This document shows positions 47,341-55,424 of a stretch of DNA of 64,000 nucleotides, in pieces; positions within the stretch are counted from its first letter, which is position 1; every line of letters begins with the position of its first letter. Position numbers and translations under genes: made by a program. Under the pieces are notes generated by a model, which saw only the letters and a program-made list of their open reading frames with translations, was not told where the DNA came from and ran no database searches. The stretch is from Enterobacteriaceae endosymbiont of Donacia marginata (GTDB taxonomy: Bacteria > Pseudomonadota > Gammaproteobacteria > Enterobacterales > Enterobacteriaceae), in assembly GCF_012567685.1 (NCBI RefSeq), contig NZ_CP046184.1, positions 248,407 to 312,406 on the forward strand, given 5' to 3'.

Positions 47341-49896
47341 TTATTTTTTTTTTGTTACTATATTTAATATTTTTTGTGGAATATATATGATTTTTATAAT
47401 TTTAATATTAATTAAAAATTTAGATATATTATTATGTGATAATACATATTTTTTAACATTATTTTCTTTATTTTTAAATTGGTCTGGAATTGAAAGTTTA
47501 TATTTTTTTTTTCCATTTATTTGAATTATCAAATTAAATGTATTTTTTATTTTTTTAGTATTAATTTTTATAATTACAGGCCATGATGTATGATCAATAT
47601 CATTTTTATTACCCATATATTTCCATAATATAAAACAAAAATGAGGGGTAAAAGGATAGAGCATTTTTAATGTAATTAATAAACTATTAAAAATAATAGT
47701 ATAATCAATATTATTATATATTTTATATTTTTTAATTTTATTAAATAAAATCATAATTGAAGAAATTATTGTATTAAAAGATTGATTTTTTTCAAAATTA
47801 TTTGTTATATTAATAATAGTTTTATTTATATAATCTTGGATTATTAGTTGTTCTTTATTATATAAAGAATCTAATTTATCTTTTTCTATTTCTTCATAAC
47901 TAAAAGTTAATTTTTTATATTCATAAATAAATTTCCATATTTTTTTTAAAAATTTATACATCCCTTTAATACCAGTCTCTTGCCATTCTAAATCCATATC
48001 AGGAGGAGCAGCAAACATAATAAAAAGACGTAAAGAATCTGCTCCATATTTTTCAATAATATTTTGAGGATCAACCCCATTATTTTTAGATTTAGACATT
48101 TTAATCATACCATGATTAATTATTCTTCTTCCTTTATTATCTAAATAAATATTATTTTTTTTATCAAAAAAAACATTTTTTTCTTTTATCCAATGATATT
48201 TTTTTTCCTTATCAAGATAATAATAAGAATTTGCTAATACCATACCTTGACATAATAATTTTTTTACTGGTTCATCAGTATTTAATAATCCAATATCTCT
48301 CATTAATTTATGAAAAAAACGAAAGTAGATTAAATGCATTGTGGCATGTTCTATCCCTCCAATATATTGATCTACAGGTAACCAATAATTAGCATTTTTT
48401 TTATTTATCATACTTTTGTTTTCATTAATAGAAGTATATCTTGCATAATACCATGAAGATTCAATAAAAGTATCAAATGTATCAGTTTCTAATTGTCCTG
48501 TTATTCCATTATTGTTATATTTAAACCAATCTAAATTATTTTTAATTTTTTTACTATAATTTTCTTTTATATTTGTACTAAAAATTTTTTTTGGAAAAAT
48601 AAAAGGTAATTCATTTTCTTTTAAAGGTATAAATTTCTTATTTTTTTTTATAATTATTGGAATTGGTGTTCCCCATATTCGTTGTCTTGAAATACTCCAA
48701 TCTTTTAAATGGTAATATTTTTTATTAAATGCTTTTTTTTTTAAAATTAACTTTTTAATAAGTAAAATATTATCATTTTTAATATTTTTATCTAAATTAA
48801 ATATTTTATTTTGTGCGATAAATGATGTTTTTTGTTTTTGTATAAAAATAAAATCTTTTTTATCATATTGAGGTATCCCAATAGTTGCATTAATTTCATT
48901 ATAATTAGATAAATAATTTACAATTATTATTTGTATTTTTTTTTTTAAAATAATATTATTTTGTGCAAATAATTCACTATTAATATAATTTATTTTATTA
49001 GATAAAGACTTATTTCTTTTTAATGAAGATAATGATGAATATTTTTTAATAAAATTCTTAATTTTTTTATTTTTTATAAATTTTTTACATATTGGATGAT
49101 TATATAAAATTTTAATAAAAGTAATATTTTTAAGAATACAAAAATATTTTTTTTCAATAAAAACATTAAATTTATAATTAGTATTATAAATTTTGAAAAT
49201 AATTTCTATTCCTTCTATTTTACCAATCCAATTTTTTTGCATATTTTTTACTTTTTGAGGCCAATCATCTAATTTATTTAAATTATTAAGTAATTCTTCG
49301 GCATAACTAGTAATTTTTAAAAACCATTGATTTACTAATTTTTTTTTTACAAGACTATTACATCTCCAACAACATTGATTAATTACTTGTTCGTTAGCTA
49401 AAATAGTTTTATCTATAGGACACCAATTAACTATATCTTTTTTTTTATATGCTAACCCTAAATTATATAATTTTAAAAAAAACCATTGTTCCCAACGATA
49501 ATAATTAGGATTACATGTTGTTATCTCTCTATCCCAATCAAAACTAAATCCTAATAATTTTAATTGTTTTTTCATATATTTAATATTATTTTTAGTCCAT
49601 ATATTAGGAGTAATATTATGATTATAAGCTGCAATTTCTGCAGGCAAACCAAAAGCATCCCATCCAATTGGATGTAAAACATTTTTACCTAACATTCGTT
49701 GATATCTTGCAATAACATCTCCTATAGTATAGTTACGTACATGACCCATATGTAATTTACCTGATGGATAAGGTAACATTGAAAGACAGTAAAATTTTTC
49801 TTTATTATTATTTTCAATAACTTTAAAAGTTTTTTTAGACTCCCATTCTTTTTGTACATAAAATTCTATTTCTTTAGGAAAGTATTCTTTTTTCAT
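47341..49896 (-). CDS. leuS: Leucyl-tRNA synthetase with degenerate editing domain
   Basis: Class I synthetase charging tRNA-Leu. About 851 residues against 860. The synthetic core is intact: CLSMLPYPSGKLHMGHVRNY with the HIGH-type motif, a zinc-like CCWRC segment, ETDTFDTFIESSWYYARYTS, and MSKSKNNGVDP (KMSKS). The CP1 editing domain (about 48710-49230) is not recognisable by its threonine-rich TTRPDT motif. Its GHDQRD-like motif is reduced to PQYDKKD. I start at the ATG at 49896 (MKKEYFPKEIEF), which aligns with E. coli and has AGGA upstream. The longer frame to 49926 lacks family support. Confidence 0.96.
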   Translation of the reverse strand: MKKEYFPKEIEFYVQKEWESKKTFKVIENNNKEKFYCLSMLPYPSGKLHMGHVRNYTIGDVIARYQRMLGKNVLHPIGWDAFGLPAEIAAYNHNITPNIWTKNNIKYMKKQLKLLGFSFDWDREITTCNPNYYRWEQWFFLKLYNLGLAYKKKDIVNWCPIDKTILANEQVINQCCWRCNSLVKKKLVNQWFLKITSYAEELLNNLNKLDDWPQKVKNMQKNWIGKIEGIEIIFKIYNTNYKFNVFIEKKYFCILKNITFIKILYNHPICKKFIKNKKIKNFIKKYSSLSSLKRNKSLSNKINYINSELFAQNNIILKKKIQIIIVNYLSNYNEINATIGIPQYDKKDFIFIQKQKTSFIAQNKIFNLDKNIKNDNILLIKKLILKKKAFNKKYYHLKDWSISRQRIWGTPIPIIIKKNKKFIPLKENELPFIFPKKIFSTNIKENYSKKIKNNLDWFKYNNNGITGQLETDTFDTFIESSWYYARYTSINENKSMINKKNANYWLPVDQYIGGIEHATMHLIYFRFFHKLMRDIGLLNTDEPVKKLLCQGMVLANSYYYLDKEKKYHWIKEKNVFFDKKNNIYLDNKGRRIINHGMIKMSKSKNNGVDPQNIIEKYGADSLRLFIMFAAPPDMDLEWQETGIKGMYKFLKKIWKFIYEYKKLTFSYEEIEKDKLDSLYNKEQLIIQDYINKTIINITNNFEKNQSFNTIISSIMILFNKIKKYKIYNNIDYTIIFNSLLITLKMLYPFTPHFCFILWKYMGNKNDIDHTSWPVIIKINTKKIKNTFNLIIQINGKKKYKLSIPDQFKNKENNVKKYVLSHNNISKFLINIKIIKIIYIPQKILNIVTKKK

Positions 49897-49998
49897 ATAA
49901 AAATAATTCCTGAATATATTATTCAAATTTATTAATTTAATATTAATAAATTATTTTATAAAAATAATTTTGTATATATTATTTATATAATATAAATT

Positions 49999-50460
49999 TT
50001 ATTTAAAATATGGATTTTTATATCCAAGTAAATTAAGTATTTTTATCTCTTTTAATTGCATTATACATGTTTCTTTAATATTTTTATGGTTATATTTTAA
50101 TAAATGTAAACATGAATGTATAATAAGATGTGCCCAATGAGATTTTAAAAGTTTTTTTTGTATAAAAGCTTCATGTTCAATAATCTCTTTACATAAAATC
50201 AGATCACCTAATAATGTTTTTTTTAAAAAATTTCTTTCTAATAAGAAAGATAAAACATTAGTCGGTTTAGCAATTTTTAAATATTTTTTATTAAGTTTTA
50301 AAATAGAATGTTTTTCTACTATAGAAATATTAAGTTCAATTTTTTTTATATTTTTTTTTGAAAAAATTTTATATAACCAATATAAAATATCACCTTTTAA
50401 AGGAAGGCTATGATTATTTTTACAAAAATTGTAATAATTTAAAATAATATTTAATTCCAT
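49999..50460 (-). CDS. ybeY: Endoribonuclease YbeY
   Basis: Metalloendoribonuclease for 16S rRNA 3' maturation and ribosome quality control. It has 153 residues against 155. The zinc motif HxxxHxxxxxH is present as HSCLHLLKYNH (residues about 113-123). PTNVLSFLLE corresponds to the conserved TNVLSFP. The C-terminal LLGYKNPY matches E. coli. Follows miaB; ybeZ (phoL), between them in E. coli, is deleted. Confidence 0.94.
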   Translation of the reverse strand: MELNIILNYYNFCKNNHSLPLKGDILYWLYKIFSKKNIKKIELNISIVEKHSILKLNKKYLKIAKPTNVLSFLLERNFLKKTLLGDLILCKEIIEHEAFIQKKLLKSHWAHLIIHSCLHLLKYNHKNIKETCIMQLKEIKILNLLGYKNPYFK

Positions 50461-50478
50461 ATAATCCTGAAATAAAAA

Positions 50479-51819
50479 TTAATTTTTATAAACAGATATA
50501 AATTTACCATATAAAGAATATATATAAGTATCAAGAATTTTTACATAAATAAATTGCCCAATATAATTTTTTTCACTTATAAAAAAAACTATTCTATTGT
50601 TTTCAGTTTTACCAAAATATTTATGATTTTGAATAGATATACCTTCTACTAAAATAATTTGTATTGTATTTAACATTTTCAAACTAAACTTTTTAGCTTG
50701 TTCTTTAACATAATATTGTAATAGATATAATCTTTTTTTTTTTTCTAATATACTTATATTATCTTTCATTTTACTTGCTGGAGTTCCTGGTCTAGGAGAA
50801 TAAATAAAACTAAAACTCATATCTAAATCTAGATCTAAAATTAAAGAGATAGTCTTATTAAAATCTTTTTTAGTCTCTCCCGGAAATCCAACTATAAAAT
50901 CTGAACTAATTTGAATATTAGGCCTAATATTTCTAATTTTATTAATAATTTTAATATATTCAGATATATTATATCTTCTTTTCATTAAAGATAAAATCTT
51001 ATCAGAACCACTTTGTACTGGTAAGTGTAAAAAATTTACTAATTTAGGAAGATTACTATATGTATTAATTAATTCAGTAGAAAAATTTTTAGGATGGCTT
51101 GTAGTAAATCTAATTCTTTTTATATCTTCTATTTTTGAAATTAGTACTAATAATTTTGGAAAAGTACAATATTTTTTACTTTGATAATCAAAATAGTTAT
51201 AAGCATTAACATTTTGACCTAGTAAATGTATTTCTTTTACTCCCTGATTAGATAAATTTTTAATTTCTAAAAGAATATCTTTATAAGGTCTACTTATTTC
51301 TTTTCCGCGAGTATGAGGAACTATACAATAAGTACAATATTTATTACAACCCTCTATAATGGAAACAAAAGCACTTGCCTTTTTTGTTTTTGTTATCGGG
51401 AAAAATTTAAATTTTTCAATTTTAGGGAAACTAATATCAATTAAATATTTTTTGAATCTACGTACTTTATATATCATTTGGGGTAATCTATGAAAAGTTT
51501 GAGGGCCAAAAATAATATCAACATAAAATGCTCTATTTAATATTTTTTCTCCTTCTTGTGAAGCAACACAACCTCCTACTCCTATAATAATTTCAGGATT
51601 TTGTTTTTTTAAAATTTGCCATCTTCCTAGTTGATGAAATAATTTTTCTTGTGCTTTTTCTCTAACAGAACAGGTATTTAATATTAAAATATTGGCATCT
51701 TTAACGGATTTAGTAATTTGACAATTTAACTTATTTTCCATAATATCTGCTATCTTAGAAGAATCATATTCATTCATTTGACAGCCCCAAGTTTTAATAT
51801 ATAATTTATCATTTGGCAT
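50479..51819 (-). CDS. miaB: tRNA-2-methylthio-N6-dimethylallyladenosine synthase MiaB
   Basis: Radical SAM enzyme that methylthiolates i6A37 in tRNAs reading UNN codons. It has 446 residues against 474. Domains in order: N-terminal UPF0004 with KTWGCQMNEYDS and LNTCSVREKAQEK, then GVGGCVASQEG, giving the three auxiliary-cluster cysteines. Next is the radical SAM motif EGCNKYCTYCIVPHTRG (residues about 155-171). GFPGETKKDF and the C-terminal TRAM domain follow. It needs MiaA-made i6A (gene not in this window) and an electron donor such as flavodoxin (fldA, 54 kb). It may share transcripts with the tRNA genes just upstream. Confidence 0.96.
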   Translation of the reverse strand: MPNDKLYIKTWGCQMNEYDSSKIADIMENKLNCQITKSVKDANILILNTCSVREKAQEKLFHQLGRWQILKKQNPEIIIGVGGCVASQEGEKILNRAFYVDIIFGPQTFHRLPQMIYKVRRFKKYLIDISFPKIEKFKFFPITKTKKASAFVSIIEGCNKYCTYCIVPHTRGKEISRPYKDILLEIKNLSNQGVKEIHLLGQNVNAYNYFDYQSKKYCTFPKLLVLISKIEDIKRIRFTTSHPKNFSTELINTYSNLPKLVNFLHLPVQSGSDKILSLMKRRYNISEYIKIINKIRNIRPNIQISSDFIVGFPGETKKDFNKTISLILDLDLDMSFSFIYSPRPGTPASKMKDNISILEKKKRLYLLQYYVKEQAKKFSLKMLNTIQIILVEGISIQNHKYFGKTENNRIVFFISEKNYIGQFIYVKILDTYIYSLYGKFISVYKN

Positions 51820-51872
51820 AATTAATATTAAAGATTTATTTTTTATTAAATTTTATAAAAAAATGAATAAAT

Positions 51873-51944
51873 CTGGGGTACCTGGATTTGAACCAGGGAT
51901 GCCGGTATCAAAAACCGGTGCCTTAACCACTTGGCTATACCCCA
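51873..51944 (-). tRNA. glnU: tRNA-Gln (anticodon TTG)
   Basis: Cloverleaf on the minus strand, 72 nt. The acceptor is TGGGGTA with the weak U1-A72 pair and G73 that are glutamine identity elements. The anticodon loop is TTTTGAT (TTG), and the T arm CTGGTTCAAATCCAG. CCA is not encoded. Third gene of a Met-Leu-Gln cluster like E. coli metT-leuW-glnU. Confidence 0.95.
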
Positions 51945-51965
51945 AAAATGTTTACTATTCTTATT

Positions 51966-52054
51966 TGCGGGAGACGAGAATTGAACTCGTATTATTTTAA
52001 AATAAATAACCAGAACCTAAATCTGGTGCGTCTACCAAATTCCGCCACTCCCGC
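51966..52054 (-). tRNA. leuW: tRNA-Leu (anticodon TAG)
   Basis: Class II cloverleaf on the minus strand, 89 nt. Acceptor GCGGGAG, anticodon loop TTTAGGT (TAG), T arm CGAGTTCAATTCTCG. The long variable arm has become purely A and T and slightly longer than in E. coli leuW, but still folds (TTATTT with AAATAA). A73, the leucine identity base, is kept. CCA is not encoded. Confidence 0.94.
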
Positions 52055-52069
52055 GAATTATTTTTTATT

Positions 52070-52143
52070 TAGCTACGATGGGAATTGAACCCATGACCTC
52101 AGCGTTATGAATGCTGTGCTCTGACCAACTGAGCTACGTAGCC
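52070..52143 (-). tRNA. metT: tRNA-Met, elongator (anticodon CAT)
   Basis: Cloverleaf on the minus strand. The acceptor GGCTACG opposes CGTAGCT, so the first pair is G1·U72 where E. coli has G-C. The anticodon loop TTCATAA gives CAT. The D arm and T arm (ATGGGTTCAATTCCCAT) match metT rather than initiator or tRNA-Ile(CAU). CCA is not encoded. First gene of the cluster. Confidence 0.93.
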
Positions 52144-52157
52144 AATAATTATTTTAT

Positions 52158-52186
52158 ATTATGTAAATAATAAATTATAACGTCAA
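52158..52186 (-). promoter_or_regulatory. Sigma-70 promoter of the Met-Leu-Gln tRNA cluster
   Basis: On the minus strand TTGACG (52186 to 52181) and CATAAT (52163 to 52158) are separated by exactly 17 bases. A start about 7 bases on would lie some 8 bases before the mature tRNA-Met 5' end. This is the best-formed promoter in the window. Confidence 0.75.
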
Positions 52187-52243
52187 CTAATTTATTTATT
52201 TAAACTTATATTTACATTAAATTTGTGAAAAGAGTAAAAAAAT

Positions 52244-53899
52244 ATGTATAAATATAACAATTTCTATAAAAAAAATTTTATTTTTAAAATTATTGAAAAT
52301 GATATAAAAAATAAAAAATATAATTTAATATGTACTAGATTTCCACCTGAACCTAATGGTTATTTGCATATAGGACATATAAAATCTATTTGTTTAAATT
52401 TTTCAATAGCTAAATTTTATAAAGGTAAATTTTTTTTAAGAATTGATGATACTAATCCTACAACTGAAAATATAAAATATATTAAATCTATAAAAAAAGA
52501 TTTAATATGGTTAGGATTTAAATGGGATAAAAATGTTAAATATACATCAGATTATTTTGATTTGATGTATAAATATGCTATAGAATTAATTAAAAATAAT
52601 TTAGCCTATGTTGATGAATTAGATATAAAAGAAATTAAAAAATATAGAGGGACATTATTAGTACCTGGTAAAAATAGTCCATATAGAAATCGTTTAATAA
52701 AAGATAATTTAAAATTATTTGAAAAAATGCGTTTAGGTAAATTTCCTGAAGGTAGTTTATCTTTACGTGCTAAGATAGATATGACATCTAAAATTATTGT
52801 TATGAGAGATCCTGTATTATACAGAATTAAATTTCAATATCATCATCAAACTAATAAAAAATGGTGTATCTATCCTACTTATGATTTTAGTCATTGTATA
52901 TCTGATGCAATTGAAGGAATTACTCATTCTTTATGTACATTAGAATTTCAAGATAATAAAATATTATATAATTGGATACTTAATAATATTAGTATAAAAA
53001 ATCATCCTAAACAATATGAATTTTCAAAATTAAATATAGAATATGGAATAACTTCAAAAAGAAATATTAGTATTTTAATAAAAAATAAAATAGTTAGTGG
53101 CTGGGATGATCCTCGTTTATTAACTATTTCTGGATTACGTAGAAAAGGATATACATCATCATCTTTAAAAAATTTTTGTTATAATATAGGGGTAACTAAA
53201 CAAAATAATATTATAGAAATGTCTTTTTTAGAATCTTGTATAAAATCAGAATTAAATCAATTAGTTCCTAGAACTATGGCAATAATAAGACCTTTAAAAA
53301 TTATTATTGATAATTTTCCTTTAAAAAAAAAGATAAAATTATTAATTCCTAATCATCCTAATAATAAAGATATGGGATATAAAAATATTTATTTTACTAA
53401 AGAAATATATATAGATGTTTTAGATTTTTCTGAAATAGATCAAAAAAATTATAAAAGACTTATTTTAGGATCTAAAGTAAAGTTAAGATATGCTTTTGTT
53501 ATTAAAGCAAAAAAAATTATAAAAGATAAAAATAATAATATTGTTTGTATTCATTGTATATATTATCAAGATTCTTTAGGAAAAAAGATAAATAAAAAAA
53601 AAATAAAAGGTATAATCCATTGGATATCTTGTTTATATTCTAAACCAGCTAAATTTTACTTATATGATAATTTATTTACAAAAAAAGATATTAATAATAA
53701 TGACAATATTTTAAAATTTTTAAATAAAAAATCATTATTAATATATAATGGTTTTATAGAAAAAAATTTATTAAAAAATAGTAAAAATAAACGTTTTCAA
53801 TTTGAAAGAGAAGGTTATTTTTATTTTGATAAATATTATTCAAATACAAATGAAATAATTTTTAATAGAATTTTATCATTAAAAAAAAATGATAAATAA
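52244..53899 (+). CDS. glnS: Glutaminyl-tRNA synthetase
   Basis: Class I synthetase charging tRNA-Gln. It has 551 residues against 554. Conserved are TRFPPEPNGYLHIGHIKSIC (HIGH motif), LRIDDTNP, PGKNSPYRNR, CIYPTYDFSHCISDAIEGIT and HSLCTLEFQDN. The MSK motif is TSKR where E. coli has MSKR. The C-terminal anticodon-binding beta-barrels end in FQFEREGYFYFD. Presence of GlnRS means no indirect Gln-tRNA pathway is required. It diverges from the Met-Leu-Gln tRNA cluster, which encodes its substrate. Confidence 0.97.
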   Translation: MYKYNNFYKKNFIFKIIENDIKNKKYNLICTRFPPEPNGYLHIGHIKSICLNFSIAKFYKGKFFLRIDDTNPTTENIKYIKSIKKDLIWLGFKWDKNVKYTSDYFDLMYKYAIELIKNNLAYVDELDIKEIKKYRGTLLVPGKNSPYRNRLIKDNLKLFEKMRLGKFPEGSLSLRAKIDMTSKIIVMRDPVLYRIKFQYHHQTNKKWCIYPTYDFSHCISDAIEGITHSLCTLEFQDNKILYNWILNNISIKNHPKQYEFSKLNIEYGITSKRNISILIKNKIVSGWDDPRLLTISGLRRKGYTSSSLKNFCYNIGVTKQNNIIEMSFLESCIKSELNQLVPRTMAIIRPLKIIIDNFPLKKKIKLLIPNHPNNKDMGYKNIYFTKEIYIDVLDFSEIDQKNYKRLILGSKVKLRYAFVIKAKKIIKDKNNNIVCIHCIYYQDSLGKKINKKKIKGIIHWISCLYSKPAKFYLYDNLFTKKDINNNDNILKFLNKKSLLIYNGFIEKNLLKNSKNKRFQFEREGYFYFDKYYSNTNEIIFNRILSLKKNDK

Positions 53900-53902
53900 A
53901 AT

Positions 53903-53947
53903 TTATAAAATCAATTATATTTGTTGTTAATATAATTGATTTTATAA
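53903..53947. terminator. Shared hairpin terminator between glnS and fldA
   Basis: A perfect 18-bp stem (53903-53920 with 53930-53947; left arm TTATAAAATCAATTATAT) with a 9-base loop fills the gap between two convergent genes. It is the longest perfect stem in the window. Flanking T runs on both sides allow use in both directions. Confidence 0.75.
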
Positions 53948-53950
53948 TTA

Positions 53951-54463
53951 TTAAATTTTTAATTCCTTAGATATTTGTTGTACCCATGTTTGAATTCGTA
54001 AATTTGTTAGTTCTGATTGTCGATCTTCGTCTATAGTTAATCCTAAAAAATAATCTTTATTTTTTAAACTTTTAGTATCATTAAAATGATATCCTTTAGT
54101 AGGCCAATAACCAATAATTTTAGCTTTATTTTTCTTTACTATATCATAAATAATTTTTATAGCATCACAAAAATATTCTCCATAATCTTCTTGATCACCG
54201 CAACCAAATAAGCCTATGTGTTTATCTTTAAAATTTATTTTTTGTAAAGTGGGTAAAAAATCTTCCCAATCACATTGAACTTCTCCGTAATACCATGTAG
54301 GAATTCCTAATAAAAGAGTATTATATTTTTTAATATCTTCTTGATTTATTTTAGAAATATTAAATACTGAAGAGTTTTTTTTATTTAATTGTTTTTGTAT
54401 TTTAAAAGCAACATTTTCAGTATTACCAGTATCACTACCGTAAAAAATACCAATTTTAGACAT
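53951..54463 (-). CDS. fldA: Flavodoxin 1
   Basis: FMN electron carrier for radical SAM and other enzymes; here plausible donor to MiaB and HemW. It has 170 residues against 176. Conserved are IGIFYGSDTGNTENVAFKI with the phosphate-binding loop, LLGIPTWYYGEVQCDWEDF with the isoalloxazine-stacking Trp, HIGLFGCGDQEDYGEYFCDA, and GYHFNDTKSLK. Long-chain type. E. coli has fur-fldA-ybfE-ybfF; fur and ybfE are missing, leaving ybfF-fldA on one strand 27 bp apart. Confidence 0.97.
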   Translation of the reverse strand: MSKIGIFYGSDTGNTENVAFKIQKQLNKKNSSVFNISKINQEDIKKYNTLLLGIPTWYYGEVQCDWEDFLPTLQKINFKDKHIGLFGCGDQEDYGEYFCDAIKIIYDIVKKNKAKIIGYWPTKGYHFNDTKSLKNKDYFLGLTIDEDRQSELTNLRIQTWVQQISKELKI

Positions 54464-54490
54464 TTTATATTATTTTTTTCTTTGAAAATA

Positions 54491-55270
54491 TTATTTATAA
54501 CATAATTTTAATATTAAATTAAATACTAATTTTGTATTTTCAATATGTAATAAATGACCAGCATTAGGAATATTATATATTTTAGCGTTAGGAAATTGAA
54601 AAAAGATATTTTTATAATAAATTTTATTTATATAATTTGATTGTTCCCCTTTTAAAAAAAAAACTTTACCATGCCATTTAGGAATTATATTCCAATCTAA
54701 TATTTTTTCATATTGGTTTTTTAAAATTGGATAATTAAATTCCCATTTACCATTTATAAATGTTTTTAATAATGTATTTATTACATATTGATCATTAATA
54801 TATAATTTCATTATATTAAATACATCTTTCCTAATTAAAATTTTTTTTTTATATACTTGTTCTAATGCAAAAAATATAATATTATTAGTATACTGATACT
54901 TTACAGGAGCTATATCTAAAATAATAATAGTTTTAATATCATCTAATGACATAAATTGGCTAGTCTTCATTGCTATTTTTCCACCCATAGAATGTCCAAT
55001 AATAATAATATTTTTTTTTATATTTAAAAAATTTAATGTATCTAATATATCTTTAGATAAAGATATATAGTCCATTTTTTTATTAGAGGGAGATAAGCCG
55101 TGATTTCTAATATCTATTAATATAATTTTATATTTTAAATTTTCATTTAAAAATTTACCCATTATATATAAACTTTTTTTATTACCAAATAATCCATGTA
55201 ATAGTACAATTGTATATTTTTTTTTAACAAAAAAATTATTATTTGGAATAATTAAATAACTAAGAATCAT
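54491..55270 (-). CDS. ybfF: Alpha/beta-hydrolase (esterase YbfF family)
   Basis: Serine esterase; E. coli YbfF hydrolyses acyl-CoA and other esters in vitro, physiological substrate unclear. It has 259 residues against 254. Conserved are VLLHGLFGNKKSL near the oxyanion hole, DIRNHGLSPS, the nucleophile elbow GHSMGGKIAMK, LDIAPVKY and the catalytic His in NAGHLLHIE. Catalytic triad appears complete. Upstream of fldA in a two-gene unit. Retention suggests a housekeeping role, perhaps in lipid metabolism. Confidence 0.92.
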   Translation of the reverse strand: MILSYLIIPNNNFFVKKKYTIVLLHGLFGNKKSLYIMGKFLNENLKYKIILIDIRNHGLSPSNKKMDYISLSKDILDTLNFLNIKKNIIIIGHSMGGKIAMKTSQFMSLDDIKTIIILDIAPVKYQYTNNIIFFALEQVYKKKILIRKDVFNIMKLYINDQYVINTLLKTFINGKWEFNYPILKNQYEKILDWNIIPKWHGKVFFLKGEQSNYINKIYYKNIFFQFPNAKIYNIPNAGHLLHIENTKLVFNLILKLCYK

Positions 55271-55424
55271 ATAAAAAATATATTTATTTAAAAATAGTAT
55301 TTTATCATATTAAAATAAAAAATTGAATTTTTAATAAATTTAAAAGTTATGATATAATTTACTTAATTATAAACAATATTTTTGTAAACATTTTTTAAAA
55401 ATATAAAATATATAATAACATTAT

